DNA of 64,000 bases from the NCBI GenBank assembly GCA_019671135.1, contig JAHRHY010000021.1, positions 372,001 through 436,000 on the forward strand. The letters run 5' to 3'. Position numbers and translations under genes: made by a program. Below the pieces are notes generated by a model. It saw nothing but the letters and a program-made list of their open reading frames with translations, had not been told where the DNA came from and made no database searches. How positions within the stretch are numbered: position 1 is the first letter of the stretch; the number at the start of each line of letters is the position of its first letter. Of the stretch, positions 1 to 10,190 are shown piece after piece. This stretch comes from Linnemannia hyalina (Eukaryota; Mortierellomycota; Mortierellomycetes; Mortierellales; Mortierellaceae).

Positions 1-142
1 TTCTTTCCCCTTCCTTGCACCATTGTCATCACTCTTCCTTTCTTTTCCCATCCTTCATTGTCATCACTTTCCCTTTCCTTCCGCTTCCTTGCAACATTGT
101 CATCACTCTTGCTTTTTTTTTTTCCCTTCCATCTGGCCCGAC

Positions 143-1978
143 ATGCCACCTGCTTCATTTTCTTCCCTCCCCCTAGAGATCACCATCCTCATAACTACCC
201 ATTTGGCCCAACACGATTTGGCACAATGTGTCCGCGTCTGCCACTACTGGTTCACGTTCTTCACTCCTTCACTCTGGCGGACTGTAAAGGCTGACGACCG
301 ATTCTCTGGCGAGGAGATGACGGCGCTTGTTGCCAGGAACGCGCATTTTATTCGGGACCTTGAACTTGTCAACCCTCAGATCGCAAAAGTGCTGGCGACC
401 CTTAAGACAGAAAGAGAAGGAGGAGAAGGAGGAGGGCTTCACTCGTTGGTTGTGAGTTTTGAACGAGTTAGACGAGGGCCTCTCCCGAGGTTGGAGTTAC
501 TACCAGAGCAGGAACAGGAACAGGCGGGGGTGGAGACGCGGGTACAGTCATCTGCAAGTTCGCAGCGGCAGCAGATTGAAGAGTGTGGAAACGCTCAATT
601 GTTGGGCAAACTTATGAGGGCGAACCAGGGCCTAAAATTCGTGTCAGCCGACGAGACTTGCTTTCGGAACAACGACGGGACGGACGCCTTCCAACTATTT
701 ATTGGCTGCTGCCCTACAACATCCCTGGAACGACTGGAGCTTCGATTCCGCAACCGACCCTCTCCTCTCTCCCCAGTCGCGGATTCTTCGACTTCATTTA
801 ACGATCTAGGCGATACCCACAAAGAGCTGTTTGCATCGGCGCCAGGGATACCCTTATTCGGCCCTTTCAAGGTCTTAAAGGAGCTACTGATCTCTGGCGG
901 TAATTTTCATATCGCCCCTCAGCGCCTTGCCTTCCTCGGTCGATGTGCCAGTCTGGAGCGACTCCTACTCGACAACATTGGCAGGATCCCCATGGCGTCG
1001 CTGAGTGCAGCTCTTCGCATGAGTTGTCCTCATCTGTCCATCCTGGAGGTGAAGGGGCCGAACAATGGACCAGATAACGATCTGGCTTACCTACTCTCGT
1101 CCGCCAAGAACCACTGGAGAGAAGTTTCGTTGCCGGACATGGGCGGATTCGGGACAGAGGCGTTTACGATTCTGATGGCTAGTGTCCGAACGAGGTTGGA
1201 GGTACTGAAGGTGGAGGGATGGGGTGACCTTGGGGGGACAGAGTTTTTGGATATACTCTGTTCTGCTCAGCATCTCAGACGACTTGAGGGGCCCGCGGAT
1301 GGGAAGGCTCAGGAGAACACGACGGAGCTGACCATATGGGCTTATTTGGCATTCCGTCAACATACTCATGAAAAGGATCGGTCTTGGGCTTTGGGGCCAT
1401 CTTTGGAGTTCCTGCAGATCTGGATCGACGATGTTCCTCGACCTGACATTGTTTGTCAACGAGACGGAGACCCACTTCCTCTTGATCCAGATGTACCCGA
1501 AGAGGCAGAAGATATGCATCCCCGGTACGACGTTCAGCGGTGGGTTTATACGCAGCTGGGGAGGCTTACGGGTCTTCAGGAGCTGATTTTGGGAGTGAAG
1601 GAGTTGGATAACATGGCGTTGTTGGCAAGAAATGTTGCTCATTTGTCTTACGACCCGATTGCCTTGGAGGGGTCGTTGCGGCATGTGGCTCCTACATTTA
1701 TTTACCGCTCCTTGGAGTTCTCGCTGGAGAGTGGGCTGGAGTTGTTGGCGGAGATGAAGGAATTGAGGGTCCTGGATGTCAAATCGACTGCGCATAGGAT
1801 TGGAGTTGCGGAACTGGACTGGATGCATGTCAACTGGCCCAAGCTGAAGGAGATCAAAGGGTTGATGTCGAAGCGAGAGTGGTTGGGTGATGCAGAGGCT
1901 GGATTGGAGGTTATGGGTGCAGTGGAGAAGTGGCTGGATTCCCATCCTCACGGCATTGGCTCTTCATTTTATAGTTAA
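143..1978 (+). CDS. F-box/LRR-repeat protein (copy 1, intact)
   Basis: Single uninterrupted reading frame of 611 codons from the ATG at 143; the frame is open further upstream but without a better ATG. The first ~45 residues form an F-box-like helix set (LPLEI..I.THL, then QCVRVCHYWF and PSLWRTV), which in this family binds Skp1 in SCF ubiquitin ligases. The rest is a solenoid of leucine-rich segments (LERLELRF, LKELLISG, LERLLLDN, LEVLKVEG, LRVLDV). It ends with the motif HPHGIGSSFYS, which is repeated at the end of the second copy near 6.4 kb, so the two are paralogues. The substrate is unknown. No intron is visible. F-box/LRR identity is fairly secure; specific function cannot be assigned. 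Confidence 0.82.
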   Translation: MPPASFSSLPLEITILITTHLAQHDLAQCVRVCHYWFTFFTPSLWRTVKADDRFSGEEMTALVARNAHFIRDLELVNPQIAKVLATLKTEREGGEGGGLHSLVVSFERVRRGPLPRLELLPEQEQEQAGVETRVQSSASSQRQQIEECGNAQLLGKLMRANQGLKFVSADETCFRNNDGTDAFQLFIGCCPTTSLERLELRFRNRPSPLSPVADSSTSFNDLGDTHKELFASAPGIPLFGPFKVLKELLISGGNFHIAPQRLAFLGRCASLERLLLDNIGRIPMASLSAALRMSCPHLSILEVKGPNNGPDNDLAYLLSSAKNHWREVSLPDMGGFGTEAFTILMASVRTRLEVLKVEGWGDLGGTEFLDILCSAQHLRRLEGPADGKAQENTTELTIWAYLAFRQHTHEKDRSWALGPSLEFLQIWIDDVPRPDIVCQRDGDPLPLDPDVPEEAEDMHPRYDVQRWVYTQLGRLTGLQELILGVKELDNMALLARNVAHLSYDPIALEGSLRHVAPTFIYRSLEFSLESGLELLAEMKELRVLDVKSTAHRIGVAELDWMHVNWPKLKEIKGLMSKREWLGDAEAGLEVMGAVEKWLDSHPHGIGSSFYS

Positions 1979-2194
1979 CAAACTGTAGACATCCTAGCCC
2001 AACAGCGAAAGGAAAGCCGTATACCAGCTTATGGAGAGCATTAATGACCAGCATCTCGATCTCGAGGTCATTACCAGTTGCTGCAGGGTCCAGAGTCAGT
2101 TGAATCGGGGAGCAGTGCTTTATCAAGGAGCGTCTTCGCAGGTGAGTCTGTTGCAGCCATTAGGACCCAATCCTCCTCCAGATGATAGTTTACA

Positions 2195-2372
2195 GCCTAA
2201 AAACGCGGCGTGTTCTGACCAAACCTTAAGAAGCAATGTTGTGTGTGTCGCTGTCAATCGTTATAGCCCAAAAACGCGGCGTGTTCTGACCAAACCTTAA
2301 GAAGCAATGTTGTGTGTGTCACTGTCAATCGTTATAGTCCAAAAACGCGGCGTGTTCTGACCACACCTTAAG
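2195..2372. repeat. 71-bp direct tandem repeat, about 2.4 copies
   Basis: A unit containing AAAACGCGGCGTGTTCTGACC, CCTTAAG and a short GT run recurs with a spacing of exactly 71 bases (AAACGCGGCG begins at 2201, 2272 and 2343). It lies just downstream of the first F-box gene and codes for nothing obvious. Confidence 0.9.
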
Positions 2373-3303
2373 CTTTTTCTGTGTCTGTTTGCCCGATAAG
2401 CTACAAAATGCGCGGATGGACATCCAGGCACCAACAAGGGGCATCAACAAAGGGCTCATGATGAATTATTTTTTTCGTCTTTTCGCTCGTAAACATTAAA
2501 TATCCCGCTAACCCTTTCTCTTCTTCTACTTCTTCTTGCGCATTTCGACTTTCCCGTCCATCTTCTTTTCTTCACTCATTGACCACCGTCACCACATCCT
2601 TTCCATTGCTCGCATCGATAATCCCCCATTTTCTCTTCAATTACTCCTCTTCCTTCATTGTTCCCATCTATTCTCCCGTCCGTTCTTCCTGCAGCCATTA
2701 ATTGCATACTTGGTAAGCTATCACTAAAGAAGAAAATCCCCTATTGTCTTACACACCCACACACAGTTTTTCTTTCTTCAACTTTAAATGAGCAATGTGG
2801 GGTGTGATGTGCAATGTTTGCTTCGACAAAGTGAGAACAGCAGAGTCGAATGCAAAGTAAAGATGGAAAGATGGGAGGAATGAGAACGAAACAGTCGGAG
2901 CCGAGATGCGTGAGAGTCTCCAACAGATGTGTATGTGTGCAGCATGCACGCAAATTGCAAACCACATTAGACCGCGACTCAAATTATGACCCAGACCAGT
3001 ACTCGACTAAAACCCCCCATCACTTGGCCTGTGCACCATACCAACAAAGATCATCCATCATTCATTTGCTCCAGCTGAGTTGCTCTCTTAGTCGACTCCA
3101 GTTTTTGGAAAATGTACTTTTTTTTTTTTGACCCCCGGGAATTGGACACTCTATTTTCGCATTATCACACCATCCACAATGTTAAAAAGCACAATGTCTC
3201 CCCGCACCCGCGTCCCTTATCACTCCCGCAATCACCATCGTCAGAGCCGTAGCGGAAAACGACCACCCTCTCCTGACCTAATTTTGACTGTAATTTCAAA
3301 AAG
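2373..3303. other. Intergenic, no gene seen
   Basis: About 930 bases between the 71-bp repeats and the WLM gene. The sequence is pyrimidine-rich around 2510-2700 and 3040-3130, like a fungal promoter or leader. Short open frames here lack conserved features. Nothing else was recognised. Confidence 0.5.
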
Positions 3304-3897
3304 ATGGCCAACATAATGACGCTCGATAAGCTTAGAGTGATGGAGGCAAGGGGCGATGTCATCAGCTGGGAATACAGGCCGCCCAAAGGAAACATCTGGA
3401 CTCTCCAAGATATCCGCGACCGCGATTGCTTTGGCAGGGTCTTCGTGTGCGGGAACTCTGAGGAGTCGTACAAGCTCATGACGAGCGTCGTCGAGAAGGT
3501 TAAAGTCATCATGCGGAGACGTCGATGGTACATTGACGAGTTGCACGAACTCGATCCTGGAAGCAAGTACTTGGGTCTGAACGTGGGACATACCTTGGAG
3601 ATCCACTTGAAGCTCCGGACATGGAGAGGCCTCATCTCCCACAACGACCTCGTGCTCACGATGCTGCATGAGCTGGCCCATATCATTAACTCCTCCCACA
3701 ACGACGCCTTCTACGACCTTTTCTACAGATTGAAAGCAGAGTATGAAACTCACTATGGCGTCAAACTATCCACCAAGACTCGTACCACACAATGCGCCAA
3801 CGGCGTTGGGCCTGAGGAACAGAGGAGGAAGCGTGTGTTGAAATGGGAGCGGTTTTTTAGAAAGCTTTTTAGGATCAAAGATAATGAACGTTCATGA
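3304..3897 (+). CDS. Wss1-like WLM-domain metalloprotease
   Basis: 197-residue intronless protein starting at the ATG at 3304. Residues ~119-140 carry the zinc-metalloprotease signature HELAHIINSSH (HExxH plus a third histidine), followed by NDAFYDLFYRLKAEYE, the usual end of the WLM (Wss1-like metalloprotease) domain. Upstream, YLGLNVGHTLEIHLKLR matches the LGLNxN..I.LRLR block of the family. WLM proteases act in DNA-protein crosslink repair with Cdc48 and SUMO. This copy ends soon after the catalytic domain, and no long SUMO- or Cdc48-interacting tail is visible, so it may be a short paralogue. The C-terminus is basic (RRKR, RKLFR). Confidence 0.8.
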   Translation: MANIMTLDKLRVMEARGDVISWEYRPPKGNIWTLQDIRDRDCFGRVFVCGNSEESYKLMTSVVEKVKVIMRRRRWYIDELHELDPGSKYLGLNVGHTLEIHLKLRTWRGLISHNDLVLTMLHELAHIINSSHNDAFYDLFYRLKAEYETHYGVKLSTKTRTTQCANGVGPEEQRRKRVLKWERFFRKLFRIKDNERS

Positions 3898-4062
3898 ATA
3901 AACTCCCTCATCGTCGTCTTTGTTCCGACATTGGCCTGTATGTGATTTCTTTTGGATTGTCTGGAGACTGGCAAGACTAAATGGACACCCAAAATGGGCT
4001 TTATCAAGGTTTATTATTCTTTGAAAGTATCCCTTGTTTCCTCTGTTAGGTTGATAGGAGCG

Positions 4063-4650
4063 TCAACACTTAGAGTCGTCGTGCAGGGTCCCGCGCAGGA
4101 CCCGGGGAAGTGATATATGTCTCCGAGTGGGTCCCAAAGTGCGCCGCAGCAATGCCGCCGATTTCGACAAGGACTCGGGTGTCGACATGAGCAACGCTGA
4201 AAAGCTGTTGTGGCCACTCCTGGTGCCAGCGTCTGGTGGTCTGCATATTGAGCACGTGTCTCGTGCCCTGATCGAAACCCACAACAGCCATCGTCGCCGA
4301 GTATGCTTGATGTCGTGCGGGGCGGGTCTGCCCACCTCCCATGCCGTTCCTCTCTGTAATTGCGCCTCCTTTGCTGCCGTATCCGCCTTTCCGTTCCATT
4401 CGTACCCGCCTTGGCCCTTGAACCACTCGACTGTTGTTGACCACTTGCGCTTGCTGCAAATCTGTGCGACCACGGTCCACTCTGCAGCGTAATCGCACCT
4501 CAGTTTGTCACTCACCGACGCTCACTTCCGATTGACAACGACCTCCCTGAAATGATTCATCGCCGCTTGGTTGTCCTGTGGTATTGTGAGGATTCCTGCG
4601 ATCAATCCCATCAGTTCCAATTTCGTCGATGATGCGAATCCCCCGGTGGC
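4063..4650 (-). mobile_element. Decayed retrotransposon RNase H domain
   Basis: On the minus strand one frame reads ASSTKLELMGLIAGI (near 4600), the RNase H segment with the active-site Glu after the first strand, and further on VEWFKGQGGY.WNGKADTAAKEA, the C-terminal RNase H block W.KGH.G..GNE.AD..AKEA. A TGA at 4522-4524 interrupts the frame between the two parts. This arrangement is typical of the RNase H region of fungal non-LTR retrotransposons. No reverse transcriptase motifs are nearby, so this is a fragment. It abuts the start of the second F-box gene. Confidence 0.6.
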
Positions 4651-4828
4651 TCCCTTCACCACCGTCTGCCCCTCTCCCATGGCCGCTTTGATCAAAGTCC
4701 GCCCTTCGGACACAGTTTCCTGTATGTATTTTGCTTCTTCATTTTGCGACTCTTCTTTTTTCTTTCTGTTGTGTTCTGCATTGACTTCACTTTTCATTCC
4801 GCTTTCACTTTTCTCGCCTCCATCAACA

Positions 4829-6483
4829 ATGGCAAGCCTTCCATCCCGAATAGACATCCCCTTCTCAACCCTCCCCTATGCATCACTCTCATCCGTCCCC
4901 CAAGAGATCCTCGACCTAATCACCCTCCGCACCGTCGAGACAACTGACCCGACGTTCATCTCCTTCCTCGGTCTTTACCACCTACGCATCTCCAAGCTCG
5001 AATCTTTGACACTTTGCCTCAAGGAACACCCTGCCTTGAGAGTCCGCGAGTTCATTAATTCGAGCGACCTCACCGTACCGGCTACGATGGTCATGGGTCA
5101 AGAGTTTGTGGATGTATCAAGGTGCGTCTCCCCGGTGATCAACGTCCAGCAGGATAACCGATTTATAAGTCTGGACTTGGGTCGTTTCCGATACAAGGAC
5201 GGTTTGGACGGCTTTGCAGATCTTGTCTCGGCATTTCCGACCACCCACCTAGAAAAACTCCAGCTCTCGTTCCTCAACTCGATCCCACATGACAAGTGCA
5301 TCAACGACGGTAGCAATAAGGACCTGAATCTCGAAGATGTGGCTCGTTTCAATCAGTTCTTTCGAGAACCTTTCCGCGCCTTGAAGGAGATTGCCATCAC
5401 TTGTGGAAGCCAGAACAGCATGGACCATACCCGACTGGCCTTCCTGACCCGGTGTCCCAATGTGAAAACGCTTTGTCTCCATCGTCTGGACATCAAAGCG
5501 GTAGAGATGTTACCTGTGTGTCTTGGAGCTGCATGTCACAAGTTATCGAGCCTCGAGTGGAGGAAGAGTCTTTACAATAATGCTGATGAGATCTTGGCCC
5601 TGATCCGAACAGCCAGGTCAGGATGGAGAGAGTCGCGGTTGCCGGACATGCCTTTGTTTGGCACCTTTACATTTTCGGCGCTGATGAAGAATGTCGAAAC
5701 GCTGGAGGTGCTGCAGATAGAGAGCGCGGAGGAGTTGGAGATGAACGCCTTTGTGGATGTGTTGTGCTCCGCCAGGAATCTAAGACGGCTGGAGGGAATT
5801 GCGAATGGACAGAGGAAGAGGTTTAGGACGGAGATTCTGGTGCATGCGTACGAGACTTACTTGGATCATGTCGAGGGCGGAGTGGATCGGTCATGGGTGC
5901 TGGGGCCATCGATGAAACATCTTCAACTTCGCATCGAAGGAGTACCAAGACCGGATGCGTTGTATCGACATAATGGTGAGGAACAACCGACACAGGGGAG
6001 TTAGGACTAGATCCCTTTTTGAAATTCCATGTTCAGCGGTGGATTTCCACTCAATTGGGCAGGATGACAGAACTGGAAGAGCTCATGCTTGACATGCAAG
6101 ATCTGGGTACAAGAACCATGGAATACGCAGGCGTGGACCCGTCAATGAACCTGGCTGCGATGGAGGAGGCGGCGCTGCTAAAGGACACCCGCATGTTCAA
6201 CTACCAGTTCCTGGAATTTTCGTTGGAGAGCGGGTTGTATCTGCTGGCTGGGCTGAAAGAACTGCGGATGTTGGATTTAAGGTCGACTGTTCATTATATT
6301 GGAGTTGCAGAGTTGGAGTGGATGCATACGAATTGGCCCAAGCTGGAGAGGATCAAGGGTTTGAAGTCAGATCGGAGGTGGTTTGTTTACCATGCTGATG
6401 GACCTGCTGCTAAGGCTGCAGTGGAGAAGTGGATGGCTGCTCACCCACATGGCATTGGATCGTCCTTTTATTCTTCGCCCTGA
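4829..6483 (+). CDS. F-box/LRR-repeat protein (copy 2, interrupted near residue 383)
   Basis: Paralogue of the gene at 143-1978. From the ATG at 4829 (MASLPSRID) the frame carries an F-box-like start (SSVPQEILDLITLR) and LRR segments to a stop at 6004. A second frame from about 6011 to 6483 carries the remaining homologous part (FHVQRW..QLGRMTELEELML, then HPHGIGSSFYSSP). The two are in different frames. A 35-base GT-AG intron (5976-6010) would join them in phase but is implausibly short; a frameshift with stops is the alternative. The more conventional acceptor at 6036 does not restore phase. It could be a functional two-exon gene or a recent pseudogene. Confidence 0.65.
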
Positions 6484-6539
6484 ATGAGGTAAGCATTTTG
6501 ATCATGATTATGTGCTCAAATATTAATAAATATGATACC

Positions 6540-7458
6540 GATTGACCTCTGTTTTTCAGTCACCATCACTATCACCCTAGGATACATTTTTAATCTCCTG
6601 GACTCAACACGACTTCGCGCAATGCGTCCATGTCTGCAAAAAGTGGTCGTCTTACCTCACTCTTTGTATCGGATCTGATATGATCGTTTGCTCCCCAACC
6701 GGACAAAACAACAACAGCAACAACAACGGCGCTAGAGAAAACACCACGCTTGAGTTTCATCACTCCCCTCGTCCACAACAAACGTCAGGTCCGCCATATG
6801 AAGACTATCGACCCGTCGCTACTCTTCATATTTGTATTCACCCATACGACGATCCAAAACCTGCGATCGCTGGATTTCTGTCTCCACAACAAGGTGCCTG
6901 ATGAGTCCACCATCTGGTCGTCAGAGGAGATGAAAGAGGTTTTTGGCGATGGACTAGATACCTGAGATTATATCTATTTGAAGTCGTCCGTATGCGAGCA
7001 ACTGGATCGCCTTGAACGGTCTCCTGCAATGAACATCAGTCTCCGAAGGTTGACAATCGGTGAGGGGCGTCTTCAGAATCATCAGGACAGTGATGTTTTC
7101 AGGATCGTCAGGACAGTAATGTCTTCAGGATCATCAGGACAGTGATGTATCTCATGAGGTCATGGCCGAATTCACTACGGCATCGTTGGAGAGGCTGAAG
7201 ATATCGTTTGATGGACCATGGCGGTGACGACAGGATGGCGGGAACAATGACAGGAACGGGGATCCTCCGGAACTGCCTAAATCTTTACCTCCAGAAGGGC
7301 AAGTGTACTTTGAGGAGGAGCATAAGAAGAATAAGGACAAGGAGGGGTTTGACCATCAGAGAGTGGTCATTATCCGGTCGAACGATATTGTGGGCTCTGA
7401 GGTAAAGCTGAGGCGACTCGCCTACATGGCGCGGCGTGTCAAGTCGATCCACAGTTAA
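6540..7458 (+). pseudogene. Decayed third F-box/LRR copy
   Basis: At 6606-6660 the DNA resembles the F-box region of the first gene (bases for QHDFAQCVHVCKKW). No frame stays open. Fragments such as the frame ending at 6965 (KVPDESTIWSSEEMKEVFGDGLDT) and a frame ending in RLAYMARRVKSIHS at 7458 look like remains of coding sequence. Stops and frame changes separate them. A 26-base direct repeat (TCAGGACAGT.ATGT..TCAGGA at 7082, 7108 and 7134) lies inside. Confidence 0.5.
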
Positions 7459-7723
7459 CAGTACTCTTTAACTTCCTATGAACTCGGATTGTCTTGGTTC
7501 ACTTCTAGCTCCCATCGAAGCGTCAGTTCATGCTGTTGCGCGCAATGGGATTCCCCTCGGAGACTATCGCTGCACCAGTCAAGTAGGTTATCAATTCCAC
7601 CTCTTGTTCCTCTTAACCATGTGGTCGTTGTCGACAGTTCTTTCCTTCTTTTCCAGAAGCACAGGCATTAGAGAGGAGAGGGAAAGAGGGATAGAGGAGA
7701 GTGAAGGTGATGTTTGTACGTGC

Positions 7724-7758
<35 letters not shown>
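7724..7758. repeat. GT dinucleotide microsatellite
   Basis: An uninterrupted GT run. The homology shared with the right-hand inverted module near 25.3 kb starts just after it, so the run marks the left breakpoint of the duplication. Confidence 0.9.
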
Positions 7759-7760
<2 letters not shown>

Positions 7761-7812
7761 ACACGTGTAAAAATCACTCCAGGGGATCCGTGCGAAATAA
7801 TCGCAGTGCAGA

Positions 7813-7854
7813 TTTCTCGAAGTTTCGAACCCTTAAGACACGCGAGTATAAAAG
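7813..7854 (+). promoter_or_regulatory. Heat-shock element and TATA box, left module
   Basis: TTTCTCGAAGTTTCG at 7813-7827 is three contiguous alternating pentamers (nTTCn nGAAn nTTCn), a perfect heat-shock-factor site. TATAAAAG follows at 7847-7854. A long pyrimidine-rich stretch then runs to ~8320. The same arrangement is present inverted at 25230-25272. This predicts an HSF-responsive promoter firing toward the tandem array. Confidence 0.6.
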
Positions 7855-7859
7855 GGGTC

Positions 7860-8320
7860 TTTTCCCTCTGTCGTCTCTTTTCTCCCTTTCCTTTCTTCCT
7901 TTCTTCCTTTCTTTTCTTCCTTTCTCCTCACCCCACTCACTCGCCAGCCAGGACCAACAAGGACCAGGACCAAATCAAAACCATTCAAGCAAAGGGCGAA
8001 GACGAGAGGCACGACAGCGGACAAGAGCAACTACCGCTCTTTTTACGCGATCACGCGTACTTTCCTCTGTTTATCCTCCCAAGCCAACGCGTCCTCAAAG
8101 TAAACAAACAAACATTCACTTCCTTCCTTCACCCTTCCCTCTCCCTTCTCTCCCCTTCTCTCCCCTTCTCTCCCCTTCTCTCTCCCTTCTCTCTCCCTTC
8201 TCTCTCCCTTCTCTCTCCCTTACCTCACCCTTCTCTCTCCCTTCTCTCTCCCTTACCTCTCCCTTCTCTCTCCCTTCTCTCTCCCTTACCTCACCCTTCC
8301 CTCTACCTTCATTCCCCTGC
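7860..8320 (+). repeat. Pyrimidine-rich leader with CCCTTCTCTCT minisatellite
   Basis: Downstream of the TATA box the strand is almost purely C and T, with repeated CCCTTCTCTCT and CCCTTACCTCA units from ~8130 to 8310. Long open frames cross it only because it lacks stops. The inverted module at ~24785-25225 has the same composition with a different number of units. Confidence 0.75.
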
Positions 8321-8480
8321 CACTACCTCCACCACCAACCACAATCAACAGTACTCAGCAATCAACACGAAAACAGCAATCAGTCCCATCTTACCTCTAT
8401 CTCTCCCTCCTTCCCTCTGGTGCCCAATTGTTGCAATCAACCTTCCCTTTGCTAACATCGTCTCCCTATTCTTTTGACTA

Positions 8481-8564
8481 GATGCCAGCAAGACTAGCAG
8501 CCTGCTAGGCGAGGCCATAACTGACAACGGCATCTTCTGAATCAGCACCTGGACGTCTGTGAAG
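8481..8564 (+). ncRNA. Putative first exon of the tandem-array transcript
   Basis: The 84 bases before the first splice-donor-like sequence (GTAAGTATCT at 8565) are conserved in the inverted copy at 24534-24617. They follow the promoter and leader and end in GTGAAG before the donor. A short open frame from ATG 8481 stops quickly, so a non-coding spliced RNA is more likely than a protein. This is inference from layout alone. Confidence 0.35.
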
Positions 8565-10190
8565 GTAAGTATCTAAAAAGAAGCCGGTCGACTGCGTAAG
8601 CGGTGGGAGGCATGAAGGATGTGGCGACGCGACAACAGCGGTATCGGGGCTCTAGCAGCGACTCGGCTGGTCGGTCTCATCTGGTTGGGGATCCCTGTTG
8701 CTTTTTTGTCCCGGGGTACCCCCAGCGGAAGGGTGAGAAGTTGGCCACTGGGAGGGTTAGAGGTGGCTGCTGTCTAGCGGCGTCCCATTCTTCATGGCTC
8801 TTGGACACCCTGTGGTGGCCGGGGCCAATTTGGATGACTTGCTAGACGGTGCACAGCGGTGAGGTGCAAAGTTCGAAGACTAACCGTCTTTTTTATCTCC
8901 TTTTGCTATCCATTCATCTATATACACCACGCCTACATCAAACACTTCTCGATGAGCAACGTGTGATCAGGAGCTGGGTCAGCATAAAGGCAAGTATCTA
9001 GAAAGAAGCCGGTCGACTGCGTAAGCGGTGGGAGGCATGAAGGGTGTGGCGACGCGACAACAGCGGTATCGGGGCTTTAGCAGCGACTCGGCTGGTCGGT
9101 CCCATCTGGCTGGGGATCCCTGTGACTGATTTGCCCCGGGGTACCCTCAGCGGAAGGGTGGGAAGTTGGCCACTGGGAGGGTTAGAGGTGGCTGCTGTCT
9201 AGCGGCGTCCCATTCTTCATGACTCTTGGACACCCTGTGGTGGCCGGGGCCAATTTGGATGACTTGCTAGACGGTGCACAGCGGTGAGGTGCAAAGTTCG
9301 AAGGCTAACCGTCATTTTTTTTTCGTTTTGTTTTCCATTCATCTATATATACCACGCTTACATCAAACACTTCTCGATGAGTTGTGTGTGATCAGGAGCT
9401 GGGTCAGCATAAAGGCAAGTATCTAGAAAGAAGCCGGTCGACTGCGTAAGCGGTGGGAGGCATGAAGGGTGTGGCGACGCGACAACAGCGGTATCGGGGC
9501 TCTAGCAGCGACTCGGCTGGTCGGTCTCATCTGGTTGGGGATCCCTGTTGCTTTTTTGTCCCGGGGTACCCTCAGCGGAAGGGTGGGAAGTTGACCACTG
9601 GGAGGGTTAGAGGTGGCTGCTGTCTAGCGGCGTCTCATTCTTCATGACTCTTGGACACCCTGTGGTGGCCGGGGCCAATTTGGATGACTTGTTAGACGGT
9701 GCACAGCGGTGAGGTGCAAAGTTCGAAGACTAACCGTCTTTTTATATCTCCTTTTGTTCTCCATTCATCTATATACCACGCCTGCACCAAAAATTATTTG
9801 ATGAGTTGTGTGTTTTCAAGAGCCGGGCCAACATGAAGGCAAGTATCTGGAAAGGGGTGCCGGTCGACTGCCTTGCGATGGGAGGCATGGACTTTGTGAT
9901 GACGCGACAACAGCGGTATTGGGGCTCTTGCAGCGGCTTAGGTGGTAGGCTTCTCATCTGTCTGGATATCACTGCGACTAATTTGTCACGGGGTACCCCG
10001 AGTAGAAGGGTGAGAAGTAGGCCACTGAATGCTTCAGAGGTCGCTGCTGTTTAACGCAATATCTTGGTTCATGGCTCTTGGATCTTTTGTTATGAAAGTC
10101 GAGCCTGTTTGAATAACTTACTAACTGCTGCAGAAACCGCGAGATGCATATATCAAAGGCTGGCTGTCCATCATAGATACCTCTCATCTC
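8565..10190 (+). repeat. Left 425-bp tandem array (3 full units plus a diverged fourth)
   Basis: Units start at 8565, 8990, 9415 and 9839 (spacings 425, 425, 424). Each begins with a donor-like G(T/C)AAGTATCT and a conserved GC-rich core of ~300 bases. Next comes GACTAAC, resembling a branch point, then a pyrimidine-rich tract, and an AG followed by GGAGCTGGGTCAGCATAAAG before the next unit. The fourth unit is clearly more diverged. The core encodes no conserved protein: frames differ by stops between units. The array is nearly identical, inverted, to 22860-24533. Confidence 0.88.

Noticed and set aside
7478..8477. Long Ser/Pro/Leu-rich frames over the pyrimidine tract (also 24617-25423 on the minus strand)
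   Set aside because: Two overlapping frames are both open only because CT repeats lack stops. There is no domain, and the tract lies where a transcript leader is expected.
8565..9838. A 64-80-codon open frame (MGGMKGVATRQQRY...) in some 425-bp units
   Set aside because: The frame is broken by a TGA in other units and ends at different places, so it is not conserved as protein. The conservation is at the DNA level.
8565..9838. Possible CRISPR array or rDNA/5S cluster
   Set aside because: Units are 425 bases without spacers of constant size, the host is eukaryotic, and no rRNA sequence is recognisable.
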